Shown here: in pieces, positions 34,457 to 43,624 of the stretch
Position numbering within the stretch: position 1 is the stretch's first letter
How the letters are laid out: the number at the start of each line of letters is the position of its first letter
Assembly: GCF_020164455.1 (NCBI RefSeq)
Contig: NZ_JAIQWW010000018.1
Coordinates: 1-64,000, forward strand
Reading direction: 5' to 3'
Source of the DNA: Phyllobacterium chamaecytisi
GTDB lineage: Bacteria; Pseudomonadota; Alphaproteobacteria; Rhizobiales; Rhizobiaceae
DNA length: 64,000 nt
Translations under genes and position numbers: made by a program
Notes under the pieces: model-generated
Told to the model about the DNA's origin: nothing
The model's database searches: none
Seen by the model: only the letters and a program-made list of their open reading frames with translations

Positions 34457-37114
34457 CTATCCAGCCAAAGCTTCGCGCACGGCAGACACGGCTTCCTCGG
34501 CCCTGGAGCCATCCGGACCACCGGCCTGTGCCATATCCGGACGGCCGCCACCGCCTGCCCCGCCGAGTGTAGCGGAGGCAATGCGGACGAGATCGACGGC
34601 ACTGAACTTGCCAACGAGATCATCGGTAACGCCGACGACTGCGCTTGCCTTGCCATCGTCCGACACGCCAATGAAGGTGACAACGCCGGAGCCGACGGTC
34701 TTCTTTGCATCGTCGGCAAGCGGCTTCAGATCACGCGGATTGACGCCGCTGACCACTTTGCCGATGAAACCGACGCCATTGACCGTTTCGGACTGTGCAC
34801 CGCCCGAAGCCGGGCCGGCCAAAGCCAGCTGTTTGCGCGCTTCGGTCAATTCGCGTTCAAGTTTGCGGCGCTCATCCATCAGCGCCGAGACACGCGACAA
34901 CGCATCGGAGGGTGTAGATTTAAGCACGCCGGCGATTGCCTTGACGCGTTCGTCCTGCTCTTCGAGATAGCGGCGGGCGGCCTCGCCGGTCAAGGCTTCG
35001 AGGCGGCGGACGCCCGCGGCAACTGCCCCTTCGGAAACAATGCGGATCAGACCGATATCGCCCGTGGCGCGCACATGCGTACCTCCGCAAAGCTCGGTCG
35101 AATAGCTTTTGCCGGTCTTGTCGCCGTGCAGCGCGGTACCCATGGAGACCACACGCACCTCATCGCCATATTTTTCACCGAACAGCGCCATGGCACCCTC
35201 GGCAATGGCGTCGTCCACGGCCATCAAACGCGTGGTGACCGGCGCATTCTGCAAGACGATCTCATTGGCAAGATCCTCGATGACGGCAAGCTCCTTGTCC
35301 GAAATCGGCTTCGGATGCGAAAAGTCGAAACGCAGCCGGTCGGGCGCGACGAGCGAACCCTTTTGCGCGACGTGGGTGCCAAGCGTTTCACGCAGCGCCT
35401 CATGCAACAGATGCGTTGCCGAATGGTTGGAGCGGATGCGCGTACGGCGCGCATGATCCACCGTGAGCTCAACCGGCGCGTCCAGTTTCACCGTACCCTT
35501 GGTCACGGTGCCGATATGAACGAAAACGCCGTCGTTTTTCTTCTGCGTGTCGGTGATGGTCACCAGGAAGCCATCACCCGAGATGGTGCCGGTATCGCCC
35601 TGCTGGCCGCCGGATTCGCCATAGAACGGCGTCTGGTTGACGACGATGGACACCGCGTCGCCCTCGCTGGCACTATCGACAAGCGCCCCGTTCTGCACCA
35701 GCGCGGTGATCACGCCTTCCGCCTTCTCAGTCTCATAACCGAGAAACTCTGTCGCCCCGACCTTGTCGCGAACCGCGAACCATACGGTTTCCGTTGCCGC
35801 GTCGCCCGAACCGGACCAGTGGGCGCGGGCCTCGGCCTTCTGCCGCTCCATGGCAGCAGAAAAGCCTTCCGTATCGACGGAAATGCCCCGCTGGCGCAGC
35901 GCATCCTGTGTCAGGTCGAGCGGGAAGCCAAAGGTATCATAGAGCTTGAATGCCGTTTCGCCGTCGAGGCTGTCGCCATCGCTTAAAGACTCCGTTGCTT
36001 CGCCAAGCAGGCCAAGGCCGCGTTCGAGCGTCTTGCGGAAGCGGGTCTCTTCGAGCTTCAGCGTCTCGGAGATCAACGATTCCGCGCGGATGAGCTCGGG
36101 ATAGGCCTGGCCCATCTCGCGAACCAGCGCCGGAAGCAGGCGGTACATCAACGGCTCCCTGGCGCCAAGCAGCTGCGCGTGACGCATGGCGCGGCGCATG
36201 ATGCGGCGCAGCACATAGCCGCGGCCTTCATTGGAAGGCAGCACGCCATCGGCAATGAGGAAGCTCGACGAACGCAGATGATCGGCGATGACGCGGTGGC
36301 TGGCGCGGAATGGACCCTCCGCCTTGACGCCGGTTGCTTCTTCCGAAGCGTGGATCAGCGTCTGGAACAGATCGATATCGTAATTGTCGTGCTTGCCCTG
36401 CAAAACCGCGGCAAGGCGCTCCAGCCCCATGCCGGTGTCGATCGACGGACGCGGCAGATCGATGCGCTGCTCCTTCGTCACCTGTTCGAATTGCATGAAG
36501 ACCAGATTCCAGATCTCGATGAAACGGTCGCCATCCTCATCGGCGCTGCCGGGAGGACCGCCCCAGATACCCGCACCATGATCATAGAAGATTTCCGAGC
36601 ACGGACCGCAAGGACCGGTATCGCCCATCGCCCAGAAATTATCGCTGGTGGCGATGCGGATAATGCGCTCTTCCGGGAGACCGGCGATCTTCTTCCAAAG
36701 GTCAAAAGCCGCGTCGTCCGTGTGATAGACGGTGACGGTGAGCTTGTCTGCCGGAAGGCCGAACTCTTTGGTGATCAGGTTCCAGGCAAGCGAGATTGCC
36801 TCTTCCTTGAAGTAATCACCAAAGGAGAAATTGCCGAGCATCTCGAAAAAGGTGTGATGGCGGGCGGTATAGCCGACATTGTCGAGGTCATTGTGCTTGC
36901 CGCCAGCGCGAACGCACTTCTGCGAGGTGGTGGCGCGGCTATAAGGACGCTGCTCCAGGCCGGTGAAAACATTCTTGAACTGGACCATACCCGCGTTGGT
37001 GAACATCAGCGTCGGATCATTGCGCGGAACAAGCGGGCTCGACGCCACGATCTCATGGCCATTCTTCTTGAAATAGTTCAGAAATGTCGACCGGATCTCG
37101 TTGACGCCACTCAT
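34457..37114 (-). CDS. alaS: Alanyl-tRNA synthetase
   Basis: An 885-residue class II synthetase of normal length. The catalytic core is [20 protein letters not shown], then [21 protein letters not shown] helical tRNA-binding domain follows. The editing domain has [11 protein letters not shown] (the HxxxH metal site) and CGGTHV. The C-terminal DHHA1-type region ends [13 protein letters not shown]. It charges tRNA-Ala and clears Ser/Gly-tRNA-Ala. It is transcribed in the same direction as recA, 277 bases downstream of recA's stop and beyond the recA terminator, the conserved recA-alaS order of rhizobia. Confidence 0.97.
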   Translation of the reverse strand: MSGVNEIRSTFLNYFKKNGHEIVASSPLVPRNDPTLMFTNAGMVQFKNVFTGLEQRPYSRATTSQKCVRAGGKHNDLDNVGYTARHHTFFEMLGNFSFGDYFKEEAISLAWNLITKEFGLPADKLTVTVYHTDDAAFDLWKKIAGLPEERIIRIATSDNFWAMGDTGPCGPCSEIFYDHGAGIWGGPPGSADEDGDRFIEIWNLVFMQFEQVTKEQRIDLPRPSIDTGMGLERLAAVLQGKHDNYDIDLFQTLIHASEEATGVKAEGPFRASHRVIADHLRSSSFLIADGVLPSNEGRGYVLRRIMRRAMRHAQLLGAREPLMYRLLPALVREMGQAYPELIRAESLISETLKLEETRFRKTLERGLGLLGEATESLSDGDSLDGETAFKLYDTFGFPLDLTQDALRQRGISVDTEGFSAAMERQKAEARAHWSGSGDAATETVWFAVRDKVGATEFLGYETEKAEGVITALVQNGALVDSASEGDAVSIVVNQTPFYGESGGQQGDTGTISGDGFLVTITDTQKKNDGVFVHIGTVTKGTVKLDAPVELTVDHARRTRIRSNHSATHLLHEALRETLGTHVAQKGSLVAPDRLRFDFSHPKPISDKELAVIEDLANEIVLQNAPVTTRLMAVDDAIAEGAMALFGEKYGDEVRVVSMGTALHGDKTGKSYSTELCGGTHVRATGDIGLIRIVSEGAVAAGVRRLEALTGEAARRYLEEQDERVKAIAGVLKSTPSDALSRVSALMDERRKLERELTEARKQLALAGPASGGAQSETVNGVGFIGKVVSGVNPRDLKPLADDAKKTVGSGVVTFIGVSDDGKASAVVGVTDDLVGKFSAVDLVRIASATLGGAGGGGRPDMAQAGGPDGSRAEEAVSAVREALAG

Positions 37115-37321
37115 CTTATTGCCTTCTGACCTGCTATTGTCCGAAACGGAATTGGCCCCTTCCTATGATAAAGGGGCAGAACGCACCGCTTGTAGCGATA
37201 GGGCCGCGACCTGTCCAGAAAATCTGGGTGAAAGGATGTTTCGCAACAACGCCAAGCTCACCATGAGGGAGGCAAGCCGTTTGGCACCAGCTCGGGAGCA
37301 ACTTAATATGGGTTGGCATCG

Positions 37322-37361
37322 CAAAAAAACAAACCCGCAGCCAGCGCCTGGATGCGGGTTT
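37322..37361 (-). terminator. Rho-independent terminator after recA
   Basis: On the minus strand AAACCCGCA and TGCGGGTTT pair around a 13-base loop that can pair further (CCAGGCGCTGG). A run of T residues follows (A-run 37323-37329 on the plus strand). It begins 31 bases past the recA stop codon. Confidence 0.88.
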
Positions 37362-37391
37362 GTCGTCACAGTAAGCGGATAATCGGGCAGA

Positions 37392-38486
37392 TCAACCTTC
37401 GGCAGCGTCCGGGCTCTCGTCATCTTCGACATCGTCAGGACCCTTGTCGAGCATCTGCTCGGCGATGAGACCGGCATTCTGGCGCAGCACCAACTCGATC
37501 TCGTTCGCAATTTCCGGATTTTCCTTGAGGAAGAGTTTGGCATTGTCGCGGCCTTGGCCGAGACGCTGCGAATTGTAGGAGAACCAGGAACCGGATTTCT
37601 CCACGATACCGGCCTTGACGCCAAGATCGACCAGTTCGCCCGTCTTGGAAACGCCTTCGCCATACATGATGTCGAATTCAACCTGCTTGAAGGGTGGAGC
37701 CAGCTTGTTCTTGACCACCTTGACGCGGGTCTGGTTGCCGACAACCTCATCGCGCTCCTTCAGCGAACCGATGCGGCGGATATCGAGACGAACGGACGCA
37801 TAGAATTTCAGCGCATTGCCGCCTGTCGTGGTCTCGGGCGAGCCGAACATGACGCCGATCTTCATGCGGATCTGGTTGATGAAGATGACCATGCAGTTGG
37901 AGCGGGAAATGGAGGCGGTGAGCTTGCGCAGCGCCTGACTCATCAGGCGGGCCTGCAGACCCGGCAGACTGTCACCCATCTCGCCTTCGATTTCAGCACG
38001 GGGTGTCAGCGCGGCGACCGAGTCGACGACCAGAACATCAATCGCGCCGGAGCGCACCAGTGTATCGGTGATCTCCAGAGCCTGTTCGCCGGTATCCGGC
38101 TGCGAAATCAGGAGGTTTTCCAGATCGACGCCAAGCTTGCGGGCATAGACAGGATCAAGTGCGTGCTCGGCATCGACAAAGGCGCAAATGCCGCCCTTCT
38201 TCTGGGCTTCGGCAATCGTATGCAGGGCAAGGGTCGTCTTGCCGGAGCTTTCCGGCCCATAGATTTCGACGATGCGGCCTTTCGGCAATCCGCCGACGCC
38301 AAGGGCAATATCGAGCGACAGCGAGCCGGTAGAAACCGTTTCAATTTCAACCACCTGCTCATTGCGTCCAAGCCGCATGATCGAGCCCTTACCAAAGGCC
38401 CTCTCGATCTGGGACAATGCCGCATCCAGCGCTTTCGTTTTATCCACCGAATTACCCTCAACCAACCGCAATGAATTTTGAGCCAT
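37392..38486 (-). CDS. recA: Recombinase RecA
   Basis: A 364-residue RecA, the DNA-dependent ATPase of homologous recombination and the LexA co-protease. Walker A is [10 protein letters not shown] (about residues 76-85), Walker B is [10 protein letters not shown], and MAE-type filament contacts are in the N-terminus ([18 protein letters not shown]). The acidic tail ([14 protein letters not shown]) is typical. Regulation by LexA is supported by a GTTC-N7-GTTC box 125 bases upstream. alaS lies downstream after a terminator. Confidence 0.98.
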   Translation of the reverse strand: MAQNSLRLVEGNSVDKTKALDAALSQIERAFGKGSIMRLGRNEQVVEIETVSTGSLSLDIALGVGGLPKGRIVEIYGPESSGKTTLALHTIAEAQKKGGICAFVDAEHALDPVYARKLGVDLENLLISQPDTGEQALEITDTLVRSGAIDVLVVDSVAALTPRAEIEGEMGDSLPGLQARLMSQALRKLTASISRSNCMVIFINQIRMKIGVMFGSPETTTGGNALKFYASVRLDIRRIGSLKERDEVVGNQTRVKVVKNKLAPPFKQVEFDIMYGEGVSKTGELVDLGVKAGIVEKSGSWFSYNSQRLGQGRDNAKLFLKENPEIANEIELVLRQNAGLIAEQMLDKGPDDVEDDESPDAAEG

Positions 38487-38610
38487 GTTACACTACCCCT
38501 GTGTTGTGCATGAAGTCCGGAATGTTCCTGTATCTGAATTTATTTGTATCTGTTTTGTTCTTATTTGGCAACAGGTATAAGCTATTGCAAAACAACAATA
38601 ATCAAAAAAT

Positions 38611-38625
38611 GTTCGCAAAATGTTC
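38611..38625. promoter_or_regulatory. LexA (SOS) box upstream of recA
   Basis: GTTCGCAAAATGTTC is an exact match to the alphaproteobacterial LexA consensus GTTC-N7-GTTC. It lies 125 bases upstream of the recA ATG, in the recA/psuK intergenic region. Of the features in this window it fits recA best. Confidence 0.88.
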
Positions 38626-38804
38626 TCGTCGGGGCGTGACGTTCTGTCCACATCTCTCGGCGTGCCTTCGCCGCGCCTTTGACTGAACCAAGGCTCGCCC
38701 TTTCGAATCGCTGTTATGATTGCACCGCGGCCTTCGGCGTTCTAGAGAGGAGCGCGGGCGTCCGTGCCCACAACTTCAAGTTTTATCCGGATACACAATC
38801 AACC

Positions 38805-39755
38805 ATGATCCAAGTCACCAAGCCGTTGCTCTTCGCTGTCGGCGGCGCTCATCTCGACCGGCGCGGCCAGAGCCTCGTGCCGTTCGTGCCCGGTGCATCC
38901 AACCCTGGAATCATGCGCGAGGAGCCGGGCGGCGGCGTTTTCAATGCGCTGCGCCTCGCGGTTCAGCGCGGGATCGCCGCCGAAATTCTCTCGGTGCGCG
39001 GCGGTGACCGGATCGGGGAAATGGTTGCCGCAGCCATCGAATCGGCGGGCATTCGCGACGGTTCGGTGGTCTTCATGGACCGCGCGACGCCGAGCTATAC
39101 GGCCATCCTCGACGAGCAAGGCGATGTGGTCGCGGGCATCGCGGATATGGGACTTTATGAGCTCGCCCTGCCGCGGCAATTGCGCCGGCGCAAGGTGCGC
39201 GATTCGATCGCCATGGCCGATGCGGTGTTCTGCGATGCCAATCTCCCCTCGGATGCGCTGCAGCGGTTGGCAAGCCTTACCGGCGAGCGGCCACTTTTTG
39301 CACTGGCGATTTCGCCGGCTAAGGTGTCTCGTCTGGAACCGATCTTCAGCAACCTCACCTGCCTGTTCATGAACCGCCGCGAAGCGCTGGCACTGACCGG
39401 GCTCGGTTCCGAAGCCGGACTGAAGGACATCTATGAGGCGTTGCACGCTGGTGGCCTCAAGGGCGCTGTGATCAGCAATGGCGGTGAGGCCGCCCTCGCC
39501 TTTTCCGGCAGCGATGTGTTCACTATCCGCCCGCCCGCCGTCGATGAAATCGCCGATGTCACCGGCGCTGGCGATGCGCTGGCGGGCGGGACTATCGCCG
39601 CGCTGATGCGGGGGCTCGCCTTTGATGAAGCCTTGCGCGAGGGACTGGCAGCGTCGATGCTGACATTAAAAGTCCACTCCGCCAGCGCGCGGTTCACACG
39701 GCAGGAATTCGACACGGCACTTGCGCAGATACCGGCTGCAGTTGCTCTCGCATAG
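38805..39755 (+). CDS. psuK: PfkB-family kinase, probable pseudouridine kinase
   Basis: A 316-residue ribokinase-like sugar kinase. The N-terminal FAVGGAHLDRRGQ and GGGVFNALRLAVQRG blocks are PfkB motif 1. DVTGAGDALAGGTIAALMRG is motif 2, with the catalytic Asp in GAGD. The adjacent psuG, 20 bases downstream, makes pseudouridine kinase the likely role: phosphorylating pseudouridine before glycosidic cleavage. ATG 38805 begins the first beta strand (MIQVTKPLLFAVGG); the longer frame reads into the recA promoter region. The start lacks a strong Shine-Dalgarno. Confidence 0.88.
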   Translation: MIQVTKPLLFAVGGAHLDRRGQSLVPFVPGASNPGIMREEPGGGVFNALRLAVQRGIAAEILSVRGGDRIGEMVAAAIESAGIRDGSVVFMDRATPSYTAILDEQGDVVAGIADMGLYELALPRQLRRRKVRDSIAMADAVFCDANLPSDALQRLASLTGERPLFALAISPAKVSRLEPIFSNLTCLFMNRREALALTGLGSEAGLKDIYEALHAGGLKGAVISNGGEAALAFSGSDVFTIRPPAVDEIADVTGAGDALAGGTIAALMRGLAFDEALREGLAASMLTLKVHSASARFTRQEFDTALAQIPAAVALA

Positions 39756-39775
39756 ACCCAAAAAGGAAGATGACA

Positions 39776-40702
39776 ATGACCAAAGTTTTGAACCCATTCA
39801 TGGATATTGCCCCCGCGGTTCAAGACGCGCTTGCAGCGGGCAAACCCGTCGTTGCCCTCGAAAGCACCATCATCACCCATGGGATGCCCTATCCGGACAA
39901 CAGCCGCATGGCGGCCGACGTCGAAGCCATCATCATTGCGGAAGGCGCGGTTCCGGCCACCATCGCCATCGTCGACGGGCGTTTGAAGATCGGGCTTTCC
40001 GCGAAAGAGCGCGAGGCGCTGGCGCAGGTCAAGGGCGCGATGAAACTCTCGCGCGCGGATCTGGCGTTTGCGCTATCGGAAGGGCGTACCGGGGGAACCA
40101 CGGTTGCCGCGACGATGCTCGCCGCCCACCTCGCCGGCATCAAGGTTTTCGCCACCGGCGGCATTGGCGGCGTGCACAAGGGCGCCGAGCAGAGTTTCGA
40201 TATTTCCGCTGATCTGGAAGAACTCGGCCGGACGCCGGTCATCGTCGTTTCAGCGGGCGCCAAGGCGATTCTCGATATCGAGAAAACGCTGGAAGTGCTT
40301 GAAACAAAAGGCGTACCTGTCGTCGTCTACGGCGCGGACGTGCTGCCTGCATTCTGGTCGCGGCAGTCGCAGATCAAGGCACCATTGCGGCTGGATACTG
40401 CCGATGCCATTGCAAAGTTTCAGGCTGCGCGGGATGCCATCGGCGTTGTCGGCGGCATGCTGATCGCCAATCCCATCCCCGAGGCCAGTGAAATCCCTGC
40501 GGAAATCATGGGCGGGTACATTAGAGAAGCGATTGCCCGCGCCACAAAAAAAGGCGTCACCGGCAAGACAGTGACGCCGTTTCTTCTCTCGGAACTTCTC
40601 GACATCACCAAAGGTGAGAGCCTTAAAGCGAACATTGCTCTCGTCGAGAACAATGCGCGCCTTGCCGCAAAGATCGCGGTATCGCTAACCGCTACTCGGT
40701 AA
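39776..40702 (+). CDS. psuG: Pseudouridine-5'-phosphate glycosidase
   Basis: A 308-residue IndA/PsuG-type enzyme that reversibly cleaves pseudouridine 5'-phosphate to uracil and ribose 5-phosphate. Conserved blocks are VALESTIITHGMPYPDN (catalytic Lys/Glu region), GRTGGTTVAATMLAAHLAGI, VFATGGIGGVHKGAE and VVSAGAKAILDIEKTLEVLE. Length is normal. AAGGA 8 bases before ATG 39776 supports this start; an ATG two codons earlier is possible. Its 3' end overlaps the convergent OmpA-like gene by 11 bases. Confidence 0.94.
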   Translation: MTKVLNPFMDIAPAVQDALAAGKPVVALESTIITHGMPYPDNSRMAADVEAIIIAEGAVPATIAIVDGRLKIGLSAKEREALAQVKGAMKLSRADLAFALSEGRTGGTTVAATMLAAHLAGIKVFATGGIGGVHKGAEQSFDISADLEELGRTPVIVVSAGAKAILDIEKTLEVLETKGVPVVVYGADVLPAFWSRQSQIKAPLRLDTADAIAKFQAARDAIGVVGGMLIANPIPEASEIPAEIMGGYIREAIARATKKGVTGKTVTPFLLSELLDITKGESLKANIALVENNARLAAKIAVSLTATR

Positions 40703-41354
40703 GCGGCGAAATCTGGATCTCGACGCGGCGGTTCTGTGCGCGACCGGCTTCGGTGGCGTTGGTCGCGACGGGCTGCGTCGGGCCATAGCCTTGAACGTCG
40801 AAGCGGCGGTTGTCGATGCCCTGCTGGGTCAGATAATTGGCAACGGACAGAGCGCGGCGTTCCGACAGCAGCTGGTTATGCTGCAGGCTGCCAGTGGAAT
40901 CCGTGTGGCCGGCGACATCGACGATGGTGCGGTCGAACTTGCGCAGCACGATAGCGACAGAACCTAGCGTGGAGAAGAATTCCGGCTTCACCTGATCCTG
41001 ATCTGTGTTGAAGGTGATGTTGGACGGCATGTTGAGGATGATCCGGTCGCCATTACGGGTCACCGAGACGCCGGTGCCCTGCAACTGTGCGCGCAGTTCC
41101 GATTCCTGCCGATCCATGTAATTGCCGATCGCGCCACCGCTGAGCGCGCCGATACCCGCGCCGATCAAGGCCGCATTGCGCCCGGACTTGCCGCCGCCGC
41201 CAATCGCCAGACCCGTTAACGCGCCGACAGCTGTGCCGATCATGGCACCACCGGCCGTGTTCGACATTTTCTGCTGGCCCGTATAGGGGTCGGTCGTGGT
41301 GCAGCCCGCAAGAAAGGTCGCGGCAAGGCAGCCGATGGCAAATCTTTTTATCAT
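40692..41354 (-). CDS. OmpA-family lipoprotein with glycine zipper (YiaD-like)
   Basis: A 220-residue outer-membrane lipoprotein. Signal MIKRFAIGCLAATFLAGC, Cys18 lipidated. Residues ~35-80 are a glycine-zipper segment (GAMIGTAVGALTGLAIGGGG, IGAGIGALSGGAIGNYM). Residues ~110-220 are an OmpA C-terminal peptidoglycan-binding domain (FNTDQDQVKPEFFSTLGSVA, VDVAGHTDSTGS, LSERRALSVANYL, and a final R-x-x-x-R block). It anchors the outer membrane to peptidoglycan. The lipobox fixes ATG 41354 against the longer frame. About 300 bases of promoter-type sequence separate it from the divergent HPP gene, with no other feature seen. Confidence 0.9.
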   Translation of the reverse strand: MIKRFAIGCLAATFLAGCTTTDPYTGQQKMSNTAGGAMIGTAVGALTGLAIGGGGKSGRNAALIGAGIGALSGGAIGNYMDRQESELRAQLQGTGVSVTRNGDRIILNMPSNITFNTDQDQVKPEFFSTLGSVAIVLRKFDRTIVDVAGHTDSTGSLQHNQLLSERRALSVANYLTQQGIDNRRFDVQGYGPTQPVATNATEAGRAQNRRVEIQISPLTE

Positions 41355-41658
41355 GGAATCAAGTCCCCGGTTGGATGTGGCAGGGAATATACGAGTGATT
41401 CGGGCAAAAGAAGGGTAAAGAAGGCGGCGAGCGGAGGCCCGATTGAAATTCGTCTGGCCCCTTCTAAAATCGGCCATTCAGCCACCGGATTGATTTGCCT
41501 CATATATCAGCTAGAGACGAAATTTTGTTCTGCGATTGGTCCGTAAGGAGGACGTTTATTCGTTGCCTAAAATATGAGCTAACTGCTAGTGATTTAGGCA
41601 AACACCCAGGCGTCAAGCGACGCCTTTCTCGGCCAATCCAACAGACGGATAGTTCACC

Positions 41659-42864
41659 ATGCCTTGGAGCACCCTCAAGCGCTTCATCCCTGCGGTTGCG
41701 CCGATCAGCAAGCATGAGCGCTTCAGAGCATGCATTGGTGCACTTGTCGGCATCATGGTGACAGGCACTGTCAGTAAACTTGCGCTGGGTCCAGAGGTTA
41801 ACCTTCCCCTGCTGATTGCTCCCATGGGCGCATCGGCAGTGTTGCTCTTTGCCGCACCAACAAGTCCGCTGGCGCAGCCATGGTCGATACTCGGCGGCAA
41901 CATGCTGTCCGCGTTTGTCGGCGTTTCCTTCGCGCTTCTGGTGCCGGATCCGATCATTGCGTCGGCATTGGCCGTTTCGGTGGCCATTGGGCTGATGCTG
42001 GCGCTCGGTTGTCTGCATCCCCCAAGCGGGGCAGTTGCATTGACAGCGGTGCTGGGCGGTCCCGTGTTGCAGGCGGAAGGATATGGCTTCGTCTTCTGGC
42101 CTGTCGGGCTCAATTCGCTGCTGTTGCTGGCGTCAGCGCTGGTTTTCAACAATCTGGCGGGGCGGCGTTATCCCCATCTTGCGCCAGCTCCTCAACTCAA
42201 CATCCACGATACGGCAGACTTGCCCCCGACGGCTCGCCTGGGATTTGTCCCCAGCGATCTGCAGGACGTGCTGGCCCAGTATGACGAGATCGTCAATGTC
42301 AGCCCGGACGAGCTCGATGCGTTGCTGCATCGTGCGCAGATCCGCGCCTATGAAAGGCGATCCGGCGAGATCACCTGCGGGCAGATCATGTCGAAGGATG
42401 TCGCGACCGTGCGCCCCGAGACAGCTTTGCGCGATGCCTGGAAGCTCCTCATCAATCACCGCGTCAAGGCGCTTCCGGTTACCTCACCGGATGGCGAACT
42501 GGCGGGTATCATCACCCAGACAGACTTCATGCGGGCATCGCTTTTGGCAGATGATGGCCGCCTCCATCTTGGCTGGCGTGTCCGTGTCGGCAACCGGTTC
42601 CGATTGGCGCGTCAATCCAAGCACACGGTGGCCGACATAATGACACGACGGGTCCAGTCGGCCTTGCCGGAAACCATGATCGCCAAGCTCGTGCCGCCAA
42701 TGGCCGACATGGGCCTGCATCACATGCCTGTGGTCGATGCAAACAACCGTGTCGTTGGCATCGTCACACAATCAGACTTGATTGCAGCTCTGTTTCAGGA
42801 AAGGCAGACCGGCTCCGCAGAAATCCGGGCCGCAAAGCCGGAGAATGACGATCGAGCCGCTTAG
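41659..42864 (+). CDS. HPP family membrane protein with C-terminal CBS domain pair
   Basis: A 401-residue protein. Residues ~20-170 hold four membrane helices of the HPP domain, with the name-giving His-Pro-Pro in LALGCLHPPSGAVALTAV and the entry block LPLLIAPMGASAVLLFAAP. Residues ~245-385 are two CBS domains (ITCGQIMSKDVATVRPETAL, HRVKALPVTSPDGELAGIIT, then VADIMTRRVQSALPETMIAK, HHMPVVDANNRVVGIVTQSD). CBS pairs bind adenosyl nucleotides and gate the attached domain. Transport substrate is unknown; some plant HPP proteins carry nitrite. It is monocistronic. Confidence 0.88.
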   Translation: MPWSTLKRFIPAVAPISKHERFRACIGALVGIMVTGTVSKLALGPEVNLPLLIAPMGASAVLLFAAPTSPLAQPWSILGGNMLSAFVGVSFALLVPDPIIASALAVSVAIGLMLALGCLHPPSGAVALTAVLGGPVLQAEGYGFVFWPVGLNSLLLLASALVFNNLAGRRYPHLAPAPQLNIHDTADLPPTARLGFVPSDLQDVLAQYDEIVNVSPDELDALLHRAQIRAYERRSGEITCGQIMSKDVATVRPETALRDAWKLLINHRVKALPVTSPDGELAGIITQTDFMRASLLADDGRLHLGWRVRVGNRFRLARQSKHTVADIMTRRVQSALPETMIAKLVPPMADMGLHHMPVVDANNRVVGIVTQSDLIAALFQERQTGSAEIRAAKPENDDRAA

Positions 42865-42899
42865 CTCGATCATCACTGGCTCGGATTTGTCGTAGCTGC

Positions 42900-43559
42900 T
42901 CAAGTTGGCAGTGGTTCGCCCGACTGTTCCTTGACCATGTACTCCGCATACCAGTCAGGCCAGCCCTCATCATATTCACCACCAGACCGTTTCTCGTGCT
43001 CACCATGCGCGGCCCCTGCACGGCGTAGGGCGGCCGCGAGCTCTTTCGACGAGGTGAAGATCGTATCGGTCGCGTCCACGCGCCCGGGCAACCGCGCCGT
43101 AACCTCCTGGAACAGCCAGCCATTCCCATCGGGATCGCTGAACGACGCGAATGAGCGATAGGTGCCACGCTCGGGATGTAGACCGCCAGTCCGGACTCGT
43201 CCAAACAGATAGGGCTCGTCCGGACCCGTATAAACGTCACCGGCAGGGTGAAACGCGTCGCTGACCTTCACGCCCCGTCCGATAAGCTCCTTGCGGGCAG
43301 CCTCGATGTCGGAAACGATCAGGTAAAGCCCCTGAGCGGAGCCCGGGGCGGCAGCGGTGACATTCTTGCCGAAGATGATGGAGCAGCCGGAACCCGGCGG
43401 CGTAAACTGCATTACGCGAAAATCGGTGCCGGCAAAATCGGCGTCCAGCCTCCAGCCGAGGTTGGCGTAGAATTCCTTCGAGCGGTCGGGGTCCGAAACG
43501 GGGATGACGACAATCTCGAGTTTCATATCGGCCGTTCGCGTTTGATTTGTCTCAGTCAT
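42900..43559 (-). CDS. VOC (glyoxalase/bleomycin resistance) family protein
   Basis: A 219-residue protein with one vicinal-oxygen-chelate domain in residues ~10-130 (MKLEIVVIPVSDPDRSKEFY, SFASFSDPDGNGWLFQEVTA). The C-terminal extension is KELAAALRRAGAAHGEHEKR, then DEGWPDWYAEYMV, which recurs in soil-bacterial relatives. The usual metal-site His at the start is replaced by Glu/Val, so metal use is uncertain. GAGGAGG 8 bases upstream fixes ATG 43559. It is third in a same-strand series RidA - epoxide hydrolase - VOC. Confidence 0.85.
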   Translation of the reverse strand: MTETNQTRTADMKLEIVVIPVSDPDRSKEFYANLGWRLDADFAGTDFRVMQFTPPGSGCSIIFGKNVTAAAPGSAQGLYLIVSDIEAARKELIGRGVKVSDAFHPAGDVYTGPDEPYLFGRVRTGGLHPERGTYRSFASFSDPDGNGWLFQEVTARLPGRVDATDTIFTSSKELAAALRRAGAAHGEHEKRSGGEYDEGWPDWYAEYMVKEQSGEPLPT

Positions 43560-43624
43560 GGCATGGTCCTCCTCGATGCCTGTTGAAAGGATGGTGCGCA
43601 ATTCGCGCAGTGCTTTTTATAAAT

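Noticed and set aside
35075-37129. Two long plus-strand frames opposite alaS
   Set aside because: Mirror frames of alaS with no start signal or motif.
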